The position numbers and the translations under genes were made by a program. Shown here piece by piece: positions 9,136 to 20,358 of a DNA stretch of 64,000 bases. Each line of letters opens with the position of its first letter. Position 1 is the first letter of the stretch. The stretch covers positions 1-64,000 of the forward strand of contig CATQHW010000005.1 of assembly GCA_958296075.1 (NCBI GenBank), in the 5' to 3' direction. The notes under the pieces were generated by a model. The model ran no database searches. It saw nothing but the letters and a program-made list of their open reading frames with translations, and was not told the origin of the DNA. This stretch comes from an uncultured Spirochaetia bacterium (lineage in GTDB: Bacteria; Spirochaetota; Spirochaetia; SZUA-6; Bin103).

Positions 9136-10081
9136 CCGGCTGAACGCCGAAATCGTGCCGTCGGAGATCACCGACCGCGACGTCTACCTGAACCGGCGCC
9201 AGTTCCTGGCAAGCGCCGGCGGCGCCGCGGCCGGGGCCGCCCTGCTGCTCGGCGCGCCGGCGCTGTCGTGGTCGCAGGACCGCTCCCGGTTCGCGAACGC
9301 GGCGCCCAGCCCGTACAGCACCGGCGAGGAGCAGACCGCCTTCGAGCAGGCGACCACCTACAACAACTTCTGGGAGTTCGGAAAGCAGAAGTGGGAGCCG
9401 GCGCAGAACTCGGGTGACTTCGAGCCGCGCCCCTGGACGGTGACCGTCTCAGGTGAGGTCGGCGCGCCGCTGACCCTGGACGTCGACGACCTGATCGGGC
9501 GCTTTTCGCTCGAGGAGCGCATCTATCGGCTGCGCTGCGTGGAGGGGTGGTCGATGGTGATCCCCTGGGTCGGCTTCCCGCTCTCTGAGATGATCAAAGC
9601 CGCCGAACCGACCTCCAAGGCGAAGTTCGTGCACTTCGTCACGCTCTACTCCAAGGAGCAGTTCCCGGCGCACCGGAGCAACGCCTACCTGCCGTGGCCG
9701 TACGAGGAGGCGCTGCGCCTGGACGAGGCGATGAACGAGCTGACCGTGATGGCTGCCGGCATGTACGGGCAGGAGCTGACCAACCAGAACGGGGCGCCGT
9801 TGCGCCTGCTGGTGCCGTGGAAGTACGGGTTCAAGAGCATCAAGTCGATCGTCTCCATAGAGCTGACCGAAGATCAGCCCAAGGCCACCTGGAACGCGGC
9901 CAACCCGCGCTGGTACGGCTGGTACTCCAACGTGAACCCGCGCGTGAATCCCGTGCCATACAGCCAGGCGACCGAAACCCGCATCGGTGAGAACCGGCGC
10001 CGGCGCACCGAGCTGTTCAACGGCTACGGGGAGTACGTCGCCCACCTGTACGAGGACCTGGACCTGCGCCGCAACTACTGA
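9116..10081 (+). CDS. msrP: Protein-methionine-sulfoxide reductase, catalytic subunit MsrP
   Basis: Periplasmic molybdoenzyme that repairs oxidised methionine in envelope proteins, receiving electrons from MsrQ. The 321 residues carry a Tat signal with the twin arginines in NRRQFLASAGG (residues 26-36), then a hydrophobic stretch. Cys141 in RLRCVEGWSMVIPW is the molybdenum ligand. The segments NGAPLRLLVPWKYGFKSIKS and YGWYSNVNPRVN match the YedY fold. It follows moaE with a 20-base overlap and precedes msrQ by 9 bases. A strong ribosome-binding sequence, GGGGAGGAGG, lies upstream of the ATG. The Mo-cofactor operon therefore ends in its own user. Confidence 0.96.
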   Translation: MKRTLASRLNAEIVPSEITDRDVYLNRRQFLASAGGAAAGAALLLGAPALSWSQDRSRFANAAPSPYSTGEEQTAFEQATTYNNFWEFGKQKWEPAQNSGDFEPRPWTVTVSGEVGAPLTLDVDDLIGRFSLEERIYRLRCVEGWSMVIPWVGFPLSEMIKAAEPTSKAKFVHFVTLYSKEQFPAHRSNAYLPWPYEEALRLDEAMNELTVMAAGMYGQELTNQNGAPLRLLVPWKYGFKSIKSIVSIELTEDQPKATWNAANPRWYGWYSNVNPRVNPVPYSQATETRIGENRRRRTELFNGYGEYVAHLYEDLDLRRNY

Positions 10082-10090
10082 CGGCCTGAA

Positions 10091-10729
10091 GTGAATCCGC
10101 TCCGGCAGTTCTGGGACGCGCGGCCGGCCGAGCGAGCGCGTCTGGTCAAGCCGACCCTGTACGCGGCGGCGCTGCTGCCGCTGGTCAACATGGCGCAGGG
10201 CTGGTTCCGCGGCTCGTTCGAGACCAGCGCCGTCGTAGTAGAGGAAGTGATCCTGCGCAGCGGCAACTGGGCGATCCGCTTCCTGCTGGCGTCGCTGGCG
10301 GTGACGCCGCTGCGCGGCATCACCGGCTGGAACTGGCTGGCCACCTACCGGCGGCCGCTCGGACTGCTGGCCTTCACGTACGCCACATTGCACCTGCTGG
10401 TCTACTTCGTGATCAACTTGGGGCTGGACTTCGAGTTTCTGATCCTGGAGGTCGTCGGCGCCAGCTACATCATCGTCGGGCTCACCGCCTTTTCCGCCCT
10501 GGCGCCGCTGGCGGTCACCTCCACCACCGGCTGGATACGCAGGCTCGGCAAGAACTGGACGGTCCTGCACCGACTCGCCTATCTGGCGCTTGTCGCCGGG
10601 GTGGTCCACTACGCCCTGCAGCTCAAGCAGGCGTCCCTGCAGTTCCTGATCTACGCGGTGATCGGCGCGCTGCTGCTCGGCTACCGCGGCGCCGGCGCGC
10701 TTACCGCCTCGAACCGCAAGCGGCGTTGA
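10091..10729 (+). CDS. msrQ: MsrP heme-binding membrane subunit MsrQ
   Basis: Inner-membrane b-type cytochrome of the ferric-reductase-like family that feeds electrons from the respiratory chain or flavin reductase to MsrP. The 212 residues form about six membrane segments. Histidines in ATLHLLVYF, VLHRLAYL and GVVHYAL are candidate heme ligands. It is the last gene of the moeA-msrQ run. The GTG start at 10091 opens with VNPLRQFWDARPAERARL, a soluble stretch before the first segment. Convergent clpB ends 41 bases beyond its stop. Confidence 0.93.
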   Translation: MNPLRQFWDARPAERARLVKPTLYAAALLPLVNMAQGWFRGSFETSAVVVEEVILRSGNWAIRFLLASLAVTPLRGITGWNWLATYRRPLGLLAFTYATLHLLVYFVINLGLDFEFLILEVVGASYIIVGLTAFSALAPLAVTSTTGWIRRLGKNWTVLHRLAYLALVAGVVHYALQLKQASLQFLIYAVIGALLLGYRGAGALTASNRKRR

Positions 10730-10770
10730 CCCAGGCGGCGCTTGCGCGGCCGCCGCCTGTGCGGCCGTCG

Positions 10771-13386
<2,616 letters not shown>

Positions 13387-13435
13387 GGCTACCGAAACCT
13401 ACGAGTGGCGTGCCGCACGGTCAAAGGTTCGCGGG

Positions 13436-13468
13436 CCGGTTGACAACCGGTCGCCGGTCGCGTACGGT
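13436..13468 (+). promoter_or_regulatory. Putative nqr promoter with overlapping palindrome
   Basis: A perfect -35 hexamer TTGACA lies at 13440-13445. A weak -10, TACGGT, follows at 13463-13468 after a 17-base spacer. The -35 sits inside the palindrome CCGGTT-GAC-AACCGG at 13436-13450, so a repressor bound there would block polymerase. It lies about 110 bases upstream of nqrA in the nqrA-clpB divergent gap. No matching operator was recognised elsewhere in the window. Confidence 0.35.
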
Positions 13469-13576
13469 CCGCGCGGCGTCTACGGCGTTGCATTCCCGCT
13501 CACAGAGGTATCTCCGGGCAACTCGGCCCACCTGCAGCTGCGGGAGACCGCCGCGCGCGTCGAACGAGTACCACCG

Positions 13577-14932
13577 GTGAGCCGATTTCACGTCAAACGC
13601 GGACACGACATACGCTTGGCCGGACGGCCCGACGACGCGGTCGTCGACGCGCCGCTGCCGCCGGCCGTCGCCATCAAGCCGCCCGACTTTCACGGCGTCA
13701 TCGCCCGTCCCGACGTGCAACCGGGGGATGCGGTCAAGGTCGGCTCGCCCCTGTTCCACGACAAGGAGCATCAGGACTTTCTGTTCACCTCGCCGGCTTC
13801 CGGCACCGTGGCGGCGGTCGAGCGCGGCGCGCGGCGCGCCATCCGGAAGGTGGTCGTGGAGGCCGACGGCCGGCAGGACGCCGTGGCGTTCGACCCGCCG
13901 GCGCTGGCGCAGGCCGACCGCAGCCAGGTGCTGGCCGTGCTCAAACGGAGCGGCCTGCTGGCCGCGCTCACGCAGCGGCCGCTTGCGGTCGCCCCCGACC
14001 CGACGGTGACGCCGCGCGACATCTTCGTGCCGGCCATCGACACGGCGCCGCTGGCCGCCGACTGCGCGGCGTTGCTGCGCGGGTCGGAGGACGCGCTTCG
14101 GACCGGGCTGCAGGCGCTGTCCCGGCTCACCGACGGGAACGTCCACCTCTGCACCGACGGCCGTCTGCAGCTTCCCGAGGTAGAGAACGTCGAGCGCCTG
14201 CTCCACCACGAGTTTCGCGGGCAGCATCCGGCCGGCAACGCGGGCGTCCACATCCACCATGTCGCCCCGATCGCCAGCCGCGTCGATGCGGTGTGGGTCT
14301 GCCCGTTGCAGGGCGTGATCCTGATCGGCCGCCTGTTCGAGACGGGACGGTTGGCCCCGGAAGTCGTGGTCGCCTCCACCGGCAGCTCCGCGCCGCGGCG
14401 CACGCACGTGCGCACCGTGCTCGGCGCCCCGGTGGAGACGGTCACCGGCGGCCGCGCCGACCACGAGGCGCGCTACGTCTCCGGCAACCCGCTGACCGGC
14501 AGTCCGGTCGGCGCGGACGGATTCCTGAGCTTCATGGACACCTCCGTGACCGTGCTGCCGGAGCACCACGGCCTCAAGCTGATGGGCTGGGCGATGCCCC
14601 GTCTCGGTACGGCCAGCCGCTCGCGGACCTTTCCGTCGGCCTGGTTGCCGGCCCTCTTCGGCCGCGAAGGCTTCACCGCCACCACCGAGCTGCACGGCGG
14701 CGAGCGCGCCTTCATCGCCACCGGCATCTATCGCGAGGTGCTGCCGATGGACGTGCACCCCGAGTTCCTGATGAAGAGCATCCTGGCCGACGACATCCCG
14801 GAGATGGAGGGGCTGGGCATCTATGAGCTGGCGGAAGAGGACGTCGCCCTGTGCGAGTACGTCTGTCCGTCGAAGATCCGCTGGCAGGAGATCCTGCGGC
14901 GCGGACTCGACCTGATTCAGCGCGAAGCGTGA
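13577..14932 (+). CDS. nqrA: Na+-NQR subunit A
   Basis: Soluble peripheral subunit of the sodium-pumping NADH:quinone oxidoreductase. The chosen GTG at 13577 gives 451 residues opening VSRFHVKRGHDIRLAG, which matches the family start with its barrel-sandwich fold. HKEHQD-like residues in FHDKEHQDFLFTSPASG and the C-terminal ELAEEDVALCEYVCPSKIRWQEIL are characteristic. The gene is the first of six in standard nqr order, with nqrB 13 bases downstream. Long upstream in-frame extensions are antisense to clpB and are not conserved. Confidence 0.95.
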   Translation: MSRFHVKRGHDIRLAGRPDDAVVDAPLPPAVAIKPPDFHGVIARPDVQPGDAVKVGSPLFHDKEHQDFLFTSPASGTVAAVERGARRAIRKVVVEADGRQDAVAFDPPALAQADRSQVLAVLKRSGLLAALTQRPLAVAPDPTVTPRDIFVPAIDTAPLAADCAALLRGSEDALRTGLQALSRLTDGNVHLCTDGRLQLPEVENVERLLHHEFRGQHPAGNAGVHIHHVAPIASRVDAVWVCPLQGVILIGRLFETGRLAPEVVVASTGSSAPRRTHVRTVLGAPVETVTGGRADHEARYVSGNPLTGSPVGADGFLSFMDTSVTVLPEHHGLKLMGWAMPRLGTASRSRTFPSAWLPALFGREGFTATTELHGGERAFIATGIYREVLPMDVHPEFLMKSILADDIPEMEGLGIYELAEEDVALCEYVCPSKIRWQEILRRGLDLIQREA

Positions 14933-14945
14933 CGGCGAGGGGACG

Positions 14946-16121
14946 GTGAGCGTATTCGGCAAACTGTTCGAGAAGGTGGAGCCGCACTTCGAGGAAGGCG
15001 GCAAGCTGCACCGGTTCTACTACGCGTTCGACATGTTGAAGTCGATGAACTTCTCCCTGCCGACGCGCACGCAGGGCGGCGTGCACGTCCGCGACGGCAT
15101 CGACGTGCGGCGCATGATGTTCACCGTCATCATCGCCCTGATCCCACCGCTGCTGTACGGGATGTACAACGTCGGCTACCAGAACCTGCTGGCGCTGGGC
15201 GCCGAGCCGGGCGCCATCCCGATCGGCCGGGCGTTCGGCATCGGCCTGCTCAGGATGCTGCCGATTCTGGCGGTCACCTACGTGGTCGGCGGCGTGTGGG
15301 AGATGGTGTTCGCGATCGCGCGCAAGCACGAGGTGAGCGAGGGATTCCTGGTCACCGGTCTGCTGGTGCCGCTGATCGTGCCGCCGACCATCCCGCTCTG
15401 GCAGCTCGCGATCGCCACCTCGTTCGGCGTCGTCATCGGCAAGGAGATCTTCGGCGGCACCGGCATGAACATCTTCAACCCGGCGCTGGTGATTCGGGCG
15501 TTCCTGTTCTTCGCCTATCCGGTGCAGATCTCCGGCGACCTGGTATGGGTGGCGGTGGACGGCCATACCGCCGCGACGCCGCTGGCGGTGATCGCCGAAG
15601 GCGCGCAGGAAACCTCCGGCGTGGTGGCCGAGCTCACCGCCTTCGGGTTCACCTGGTGGAACATGTTCGTCGGCTCGATCCCCGGCAGCATCGGTGAAAC
15701 CTCGACCATCGCCATCATCCTGGGAGCCCTGCTGCTGGTCGCCACCGGCGTCGGCAGTTGGCGCGTCATGCTCTCCATGCTGGCAGGCGGCGTCGCCATG
15801 GCGCTGCTGCTCAACCTGGTGGCGCCGAGCCCGGCCAGCTTCGCGGCGCTGCCTCCGCACTACCACTTGGTGATGGGCGGCTTCGCGTTCGGCCTGGTCT
15901 ACATGGCCACCGACCCGGTGTCGGCGGCCGCCACCAACCCCGGCAAGTGGATCTACGGAGCCATCGTCGGCGCGCTGTCGATCCTGGTGCGGACCGTCAA
16001 TCCGGCCTATCCCGAGGGGGTGATGCTGGCGATATTGTTCATGAACATGTTCGCACCGCTGATCGACCATTATGTGGTCAAGGCCAACATGCGGCGGAGG
16101 CTGGCGCGTGCAGCACAGTAA
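14946..16121 (+). CDS. nqrB: Na+-NQR subunit B
   Basis: Membrane subunit with about ten helices; it carries a covalent FMN and riboflavin and takes part in sodium translocation and quinone reduction. The 391 residues include MNIFNPALVIRAFLFF and the flavinylation segment VDGHTAATPLAV, in which one threonine is the predicted FMN attachment site, and MATDPVSAAATNPGKW. GTG 14946 is the start. nqrC begins 14 bases before its stop. The subunit is full length. Confidence 0.95.
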   Translation: MSVFGKLFEKVEPHFEEGGKLHRFYYAFDMLKSMNFSLPTRTQGGVHVRDGIDVRRMMFTVIIALIPPLLYGMYNVGYQNLLALGAEPGAIPIGRAFGIGLLRMLPILAVTYVVGGVWEMVFAIARKHEVSEGFLVTGLLVPLIVPPTIPLWQLAIATSFGVVIGKEIFGGTGMNIFNPALVIRAFLFFAYPVQISGDLVWVAVDGHTAATPLAVIAEGAQETSGVVAELTAFGFTWWNMFVGSIPGSIGETSTIAIILGALLLVATGVGSWRVMLSMLAGGVAMALLLNLVAPSPASFAALPPHYHLVMGGFAFGLVYMATDPVSAAATNPGKWIYGAIVGALSILVRTVNPAYPEGVMLAILFMNMFAPLIDHYVVKANMRRRLARAAQ

Positions 16122-16842
16122 GCCCTACAGCATCGTCTTCGTCCTGGCGATTACCATCGTCTTCGGGCTGCTGCTGTCGCTGGCGGCCAGCGCCATGCGC
16201 GACCGGCAGCAGTTCAACGCGGAGGTGAACGTCAAGCGCAACATCCTGATCGCGGTCGGCCTGCTCGACCGCGATGCGGACGTCGAGCTGACCGAGATCG
16301 ACGCGATGTACGTCGATTCGGTGCGCAGCTTCGCCATCGACCGCGACGGCGCGGTGGTCGAAGGGGTGGCCAGCGAGTCGCTCGACCTGGAGGTGGTGCT
16401 GCAGAATCCCGACGCCGCCCAGCACCGCTACCCCGTGTTCGTGGTCGACGCCGGCGGCGAGCCGAGCGTCTACGCGATTCCGGTCTTCGGCAAGGGGCTG
16501 TGGTCCACGCTCTACGGCTACCTGGCGCTGGAAGCCGACCTGGAGACGGTGCGCGGCATGACCTTCTACGAACACAAGGAGACTCCCGGGCTCGGTGCGG
16601 AGATCGAGCAGGCGTGGTTCCAGGACAACTTCGTCGGCAAGAAGATTTACGAACGGGGTGCGCTGCGCACGATCCAGGTCGTCAAGGGACTGGTGGAGGA
16701 CCGCATCCCGGCCGGTGAGCGGCAGTACTACGTCGACGGCATCAGCGGCGCCACCATGACCGGCCGCGGGGTCAGCAACCTGCTTGAAACGAAAGTCGCC
16801 TTGTACGAACCTTTCTTCCGCAGGGTTCGTGCGGAACAATGA
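16108..16842 (+). CDS. nqrC: Na+-NQR subunit C
   Basis: Single-span periplasmic flavoprotein subunit. The start chosen is GTG 16108 (VQHSKPYSIVF), followed by one N-terminal membrane helix at about residues 8-28; 244 residues in total. The covalent FMN site is the threonine of DGISGATMTGRGV near the C-terminus. MTFYEHKETPGLGAEIE is another family motif. It overlaps nqrB by 14 bases, so translation is probably coupled. ApbE, the flavin transferase needed for both NqrB and NqrC, is not in this window. Confidence 0.95.
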   Translation: MQHSKPYSIVFVLAITIVFGLLLSLAASAMRDRQQFNAEVNVKRNILIAVGLLDRDADVELTEIDAMYVDSVRSFAIDRDGAVVEGVASESLDLEVVLQNPDAAQHRYPVFVVDAGGEPSVYAIPVFGKGLWSTLYGYLALEADLETVRGMTFYEHKETPGLGAEIEQAWFQDNFVGKKIYERGALRTIQVVKGLVEDRIPAGERQYYVDGISGATMTGRGVSNLLETKVALYEPFFRRVRAEQ

Positions 16843-16868
16843 GGAGTCGGAGATGACAGGAGGGACCC

Positions 16869-17540
16869 ATGGCTGACGCCGCCGTCGCTCAAGGGACGAG
16901 CACCGTAGCGCGCGAACCGCTGTTTTCAGCCCGGAACCGCAAGGCGTTTCGCGACCCGCTGATAGACGACAACCCGATCGCCACGCAGGTGCTGGGCATC
17001 TGCTCCGCCCTGGCGGTGACCACGCAGGTGAAACCGTCAGTGGTGATGGGCATCTCGGTCACCTTCGTGGTGGTGGCCGCCAATCTGATCATTTCGGTGC
17101 TGCGCAAGCTGATTCCCAACAACGTGCGCATCGTCGTGGAGATGACGGTCGTCGCTTCGCTGGTGATCCTGGTCGACCAGGTGTTGCAGGCGTACGCCTA
17201 CGACGTATCGCGGCAGCTCTCCGTCTTCGTCGGCCTGATCATCACCAACTGCATCATCATGGGCCGTCTGGAGGCGTTCGCCATGGCCAACCGGCCGTGG
17301 CCGTCGCTCATGGACGGGCTGGGCAACGGACTCGGCTACGCGGCGGTGATCGTCATCGTCGGCTTCTTCCGCGAGCTGCTCGGCGCCGGCAAGATATACG
17401 GCGTGCAGGTGGTGCCGCAGGCGCTGTACGACTCCGGTTTCGTGAACAACGGGTTGATGGCGCTGCCGCCAGGGGCGTTCTTCCTGCTCGGGTTGCTCAT
17501 CTGGGTGCAGCGCCTGATCTCCAAGAAGGTGGAGGACTAG
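16869..17540 (+). CDS. nqrD: Na+-NQR subunit D
   Basis: Six-helix membrane subunit that, with NqrE, holds an intramembrane iron centre and forms part of the sodium pathway. The 223 residues start with a soluble ~30-residue leader containing FRDPLIDDNPI, and include VFVGLIITNCIIMGRLEAFA, with the cysteine of the iron site. A good ribosome-binding site, GGAGGG, precedes the ATG. nqrE follows after 3 bases. Confidence 0.95.
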   Translation: MADAAVAQGTSTVAREPLFSARNRKAFRDPLIDDNPIATQVLGICSALAVTTQVKPSVVMGISVTFVVVAANLIISVLRKLIPNNVRIVVEMTVVASLVILVDQVLQAYAYDVSRQLSVFVGLIITNCIIMGRLEAFAMANRPWPSLMDGLGNGLGYAAVIVIVGFFRELLGAGKIYGVQVVPQALYDSGFVNNGLMALPPGAFFLLGLLIWVQRLISKKVED

Positions 17541-17543
17541 CCG

Positions 17544-18155
17544 ATGGCGCTGATCAACTTGGCCGTCCGGGCCATCTTCATAGAGAACATCCTGCTCGCC
17601 TTTTTTCTCGGCATGTGCTCGTTCCTGGCCGTCTCCAAGCAGGTGAAGACGGCCGTCGGTCTCGGTTTCGCGGTCATCTTCGTGCTCGGCATTACCGCGC
17701 CGATCAACTGGGCGGTCCACGAGTATCTGCTCAAGGACGGCGCTCTGGGCTGGTTCAGCCCGCAGATGGCCGACGTCGACCTCAGCTTCCTGAATTACGT
17801 GGCGTTCATCGCCGTCATCGCGGTGATGGTGCAGCTCGTCGAGATGGTGATCGAGAAGACTTCGACGGCGCTGTACACGGCGCTCGGCATCTACCTGCCG
17901 CTGATCACCGTCAATTGCTCGATCCTGGGGGGATCGCTGTTCCTGGTGGAGCGCAAGTACACGTTCCTGGAGTCGACGGTGTTCGGGTTGGGATCCGGGA
18001 TCGGCTGGATGCTGGCGATCGTCGCCTTGGCCGCGATCCGGGAGAAGATCCGCTACTCCAACGTACCGCCTGCCCTGCGCGGGCTGGGCATCACCATGTT
18101 GTTGACCGGGCTGATGTCGGTGGCGTTCATGAGCTTCTCCGGCATCACGCTGTAG
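17544..18155 (+). CDS. nqrE: Na+-NQR subunit E
   Basis: Six-helix partner of NqrD, inverted in topology. The 203 residues include [20 protein letters not shown] near residue 15, with the expected cysteine, and [16 protein letters not shown], with the second one. It ends 40 bases before nqrF. The family is shared with RnfA, but the order A-B-C-D-E-F and the neighbouring NqrA and NqrF identify this as NQR, not RNF. Confidence 0.95.
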   Translation: MALINLAVRAIFIENILLAFFLGMCSFLAVSKQVKTAVGLGFAVIFVLGITAPINWAVHEYLLKDGALGWFSPQMADVDLSFLNYVAFIAVIAVMVQLVEMVIEKTSTALYTALGIYLPLITVNCSILGGSLFLVERKYTFLESTVFGLGSGIGWMLAIVALAAIREKIRYSNVPPALRGLGITMLLTGLMSVAFMSFSGITL

Positions 18156-18195
18156 CGGCGAACGCGCAGCAAGGCTCGGACGGGAGGAAACCGCC

Positions 18196-19431
18196 GTGGC
18201 AGTCGTGATCGGCAGCGTCATCGTATTTCCGGTCGTCATCGTCGCGCTGACTCTGGCGCTGATGGCGGCGGAGACCCGGCTCAAGCCCAAGGGCAAAGTC
18301 AAGATCACCATCAACGGGGACCCCGACAAGGCGATTCAAGCCGACGCCGGCGGCACCCTGCTCTCGACGCTGTCGAACGCCGGCGTGATGTTGCCGTCGG
18401 CGTGCGGCGGCGGCGGCACCTGCGGCGTGTGCAAGTGCCAGGTGACCGCCGGCGGGGGCGACATCGCGCCGACGGAGCTGTCGCACGTCAACTACCGCGA
18501 GTCCAAGGAGAACTGGCGGCTGTCGTGTCAGGTGAAGGTCCGCCAGGACATGGAGATACTGGTCCCGGACGAAGTCTTCTCCATCAACAAGTGGGAGTGC
18601 CGGGTGATCGGCAACAAGAGCGTGGCGACCTACATCCGCGAGTTCACCTTGAAGCTGCCGGAGGGCGAGGACCTGAACTTCCAGTCCGGCGGCTACATCC
18701 AGATCGAGGTGCCGCCGTTCGAGGCCGACTTCAAGGATTTCGACGTCGAAGAGGAATTCCTGGAGGAGTGGACGCGGCTGGGCGTCCTCGACCTGCGCAC
18801 CAGGAACGCGGAGCCGGTGTCGCGGGCGTACTCGATGGCCAACCATCCGGCGGAGGGCAACATCGTCATGCTCAACATCCGCATCGCCACGCCGCCGGTC
18901 GACCGGGAGAAGCGCGCGTTCACGCCGGTGATGCCGGGCGTGGCCTCCAGTTACGTCTACAGTCGGAAGGTGGGCGACACGGTCACCATCTCCGGACCGT
19001 ACGGCGAGTTCTTCATGCAGGAGACCGACCGGGAGATGTGCTACATCGGCGGCGGGGCCGGCATGGCGCCGCTGCGATCGCACATCTTCCACCTGTTCCA
19101 CACGCTGAAGACCGGCCGCAGGGTGAGCTACTGGTACGGGGCGCGGTCGCGGCGCGAGATCTTCTACGAGGACCACTTCCGCAGGATCGAGCAGAAGTTC
19201 CCCAACTTCAGCTTCCACATCGCCCTGTCGGAGCCGTTGCCGGAAGACAACTGGGATGGACCGGTCGGCTTCATCCATCAGGTGGTGCTTGACGAGTATC
19301 TGAACGATCACGAGGCCCCGGAGGACGTGGAGTACTACCTGTGTGGACCGCCGCTGATGCTGGGCGCGGTGCACAAGATGCTGGACGATCTGGGCGTCGA
19401 GCCGGAGATGATCCGCTTCGACGAGTTCTAG
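18196..19431 (+). CDS. nqrF: Na+-NQR subunit F (NADH dehydrogenase subunit)
   Basis: Entry point for electrons: it oxidises NADH with FAD and passes electrons to a [2Fe-2S] centre. The 411 residues hold one N-terminal membrane helix, a ferredoxin domain with Cys70, Cys76, Cys79 and Cys111, an FAD domain with RAYSMANHP, and an NADH domain with CYIGGGAGMAPLRSH and YYLCGPPLM. The length and cysteine spacing match the family. A GGAGGAAA ribosome-binding sequence precedes the GTG start. The quinone-tail synthase gene follows closely on the same strand. Confidence 0.96.
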   Translation: MAVVIGSVIVFPVVIVALTLALMAAETRLKPKGKVKITINGDPDKAIQADAGGTLLSTLSNAGVMLPSACGGGGTCGVCKCQVTAGGGDIAPTELSHVNYRESKENWRLSCQVKVRQDMEILVPDEVFSINKWECRVIGNKSVATYIREFTLKLPEGEDLNFQSGGYIQIEVPPFEADFKDFDVEEEFLEEWTRLGVLDLRTRNAEPVSRAYSMANHPAEGNIVMLNIRIATPPVDREKRAFTPVMPGVASSYVYSRKVGDTVTISGPYGEFFMQETDREMCYIGGGAGMAPLRSHIFHLFHTLKTGRRVSYWYGARSRREIFYEDHFRRIEQKFPNFSFHIALSEPLPEDNWDGPVGFIHQVVLDEYLNDHEAPEDVEYYLCGPPLMLGAVHKMLDDLGVEPEMIRFDEF

Positions 19432-19474
19432 TCCCATGGCTCTACACCGCGAGATCGGGCGGGCGGGCGCTGCG

Positions 19475-20341
19475 ATGATACTCAAGCGAATCCATGCCGC
19501 GTTGAGCGCGGACCTGGACGCAACCGGACGTGAGTTGGATCGGCAGATACGATCGGTGGCGGCCGAGCGCCGGGAGCTGATCGGTCAGTACGAGCGGTTG
19601 CGGGCGCTGATCGAGCAACTCCGCTCCGTGCGTGGCAAGCTGCTGCGTCCCGTTCTGGTGCTGTTGGCGGCCCGCTCGGCGGGCGCCCCGGCGGCGTCCC
19701 CGGCGGTGATCCGGCTGGCGGCGGCGACCGAACTGCTGCATTCGGCGTCGCTGATCCACGACGACATCATCGATGAGACCGACGTGCGGCGCGAACGGGT
19801 AGCCGTGCACAAGCGATTCGGCACGCAGATGGCCGTGTTGATCGGCGACGTGCTGTACGCGCAGTTCTTCACCACCATCGCCCGGCTGCCGGCGGCCGAC
19901 GCGGTGCGCGTGGCGTTGTTCGAGCGGTTCTGCGCGATCACCCGCGACATGTGCCTGGGCGAAATGGTGCAGCAGGGGGCGCTGCGGCGCGAGCTGCCGG
20001 TGCGCGAGCGGCTCTACCACGACGTGATCGACTCGAAGACGGCCGGCCTGATGTCCGGCTGCTGCTACGGCGGCGCCCTGGTCGCCGGCGTCGGCGCGGA
20101 CCGGGCGGCCGCCTACGCCCGCTTCGGCCGCGCCTTCGGCACGGTGTTCCAGCTCATCGACGACTATCTGGACGGCGACGCGATCTACGGTGACCGCGCG
20201 GCGCTGCCCGGCCGGGCGCGGCGGAGCGCCGCGGAAGCGCGCGCCGAGCTGGACCGATTCGAGTCGGGCACGGCCACCGAGCACCTCGCCTCGTTGTTGC
20301 GCTACACGCTGGAGCGGCCCCAGCACGAAGCGGTGGCGTAG
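19475..20341 (+). CDS. Polyprenyl diphosphate synthase family protein
   Basis: Trans-prenyltransferase that would lengthen isoprenoid chains, plausibly the quinone side chain used by the adjacent NQR pump. From ATG 19475 it has 288 residues (an ATG at 19436 adds 13). The first aspartate-rich motif is DDIID at 96-100 and the second is QLIDDYLDGD. After the second motif the usual GKPxGxDL...TLPL segment is missing and replaced by a short GDRAALPGRARR stretch, so the C-terminal part is abbreviated. The chain length of the product cannot be predicted. Its position next to nqrF suggests co-expression with the pump. Confidence 0.82.
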   Translation: MILKRIHAALSADLDATGRELDRQIRSVAAERRELIGQYERLRALIEQLRSVRGKLLRPVLVLLAARSAGAPAASPAVIRLAAATELLHSASLIHDDIIDETDVRRERVAVHKRFGTQMAVLIGDVLYAQFFTTIARLPAADAVRVALFERFCAITRDMCLGEMVQQGALRRELPVRERLYHDVIDSKTAGLMSGCCYGGALVAGVGADRAAAYARFGRAFGTVFQLIDDYLDGDAIYGDRAALPGRARRSAAEARAELDRFESGTATEHLASLLRYTLERPQHEAVA

Positions 20342-20358
20342 CGCTTGCGGAGCCGGCG

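Noticed and set aside
13387-13576. CIRCE element upstream of clpB
   Set aside because: No TTAGCACTC-N9-GAGTGCTAA pattern on either strand.
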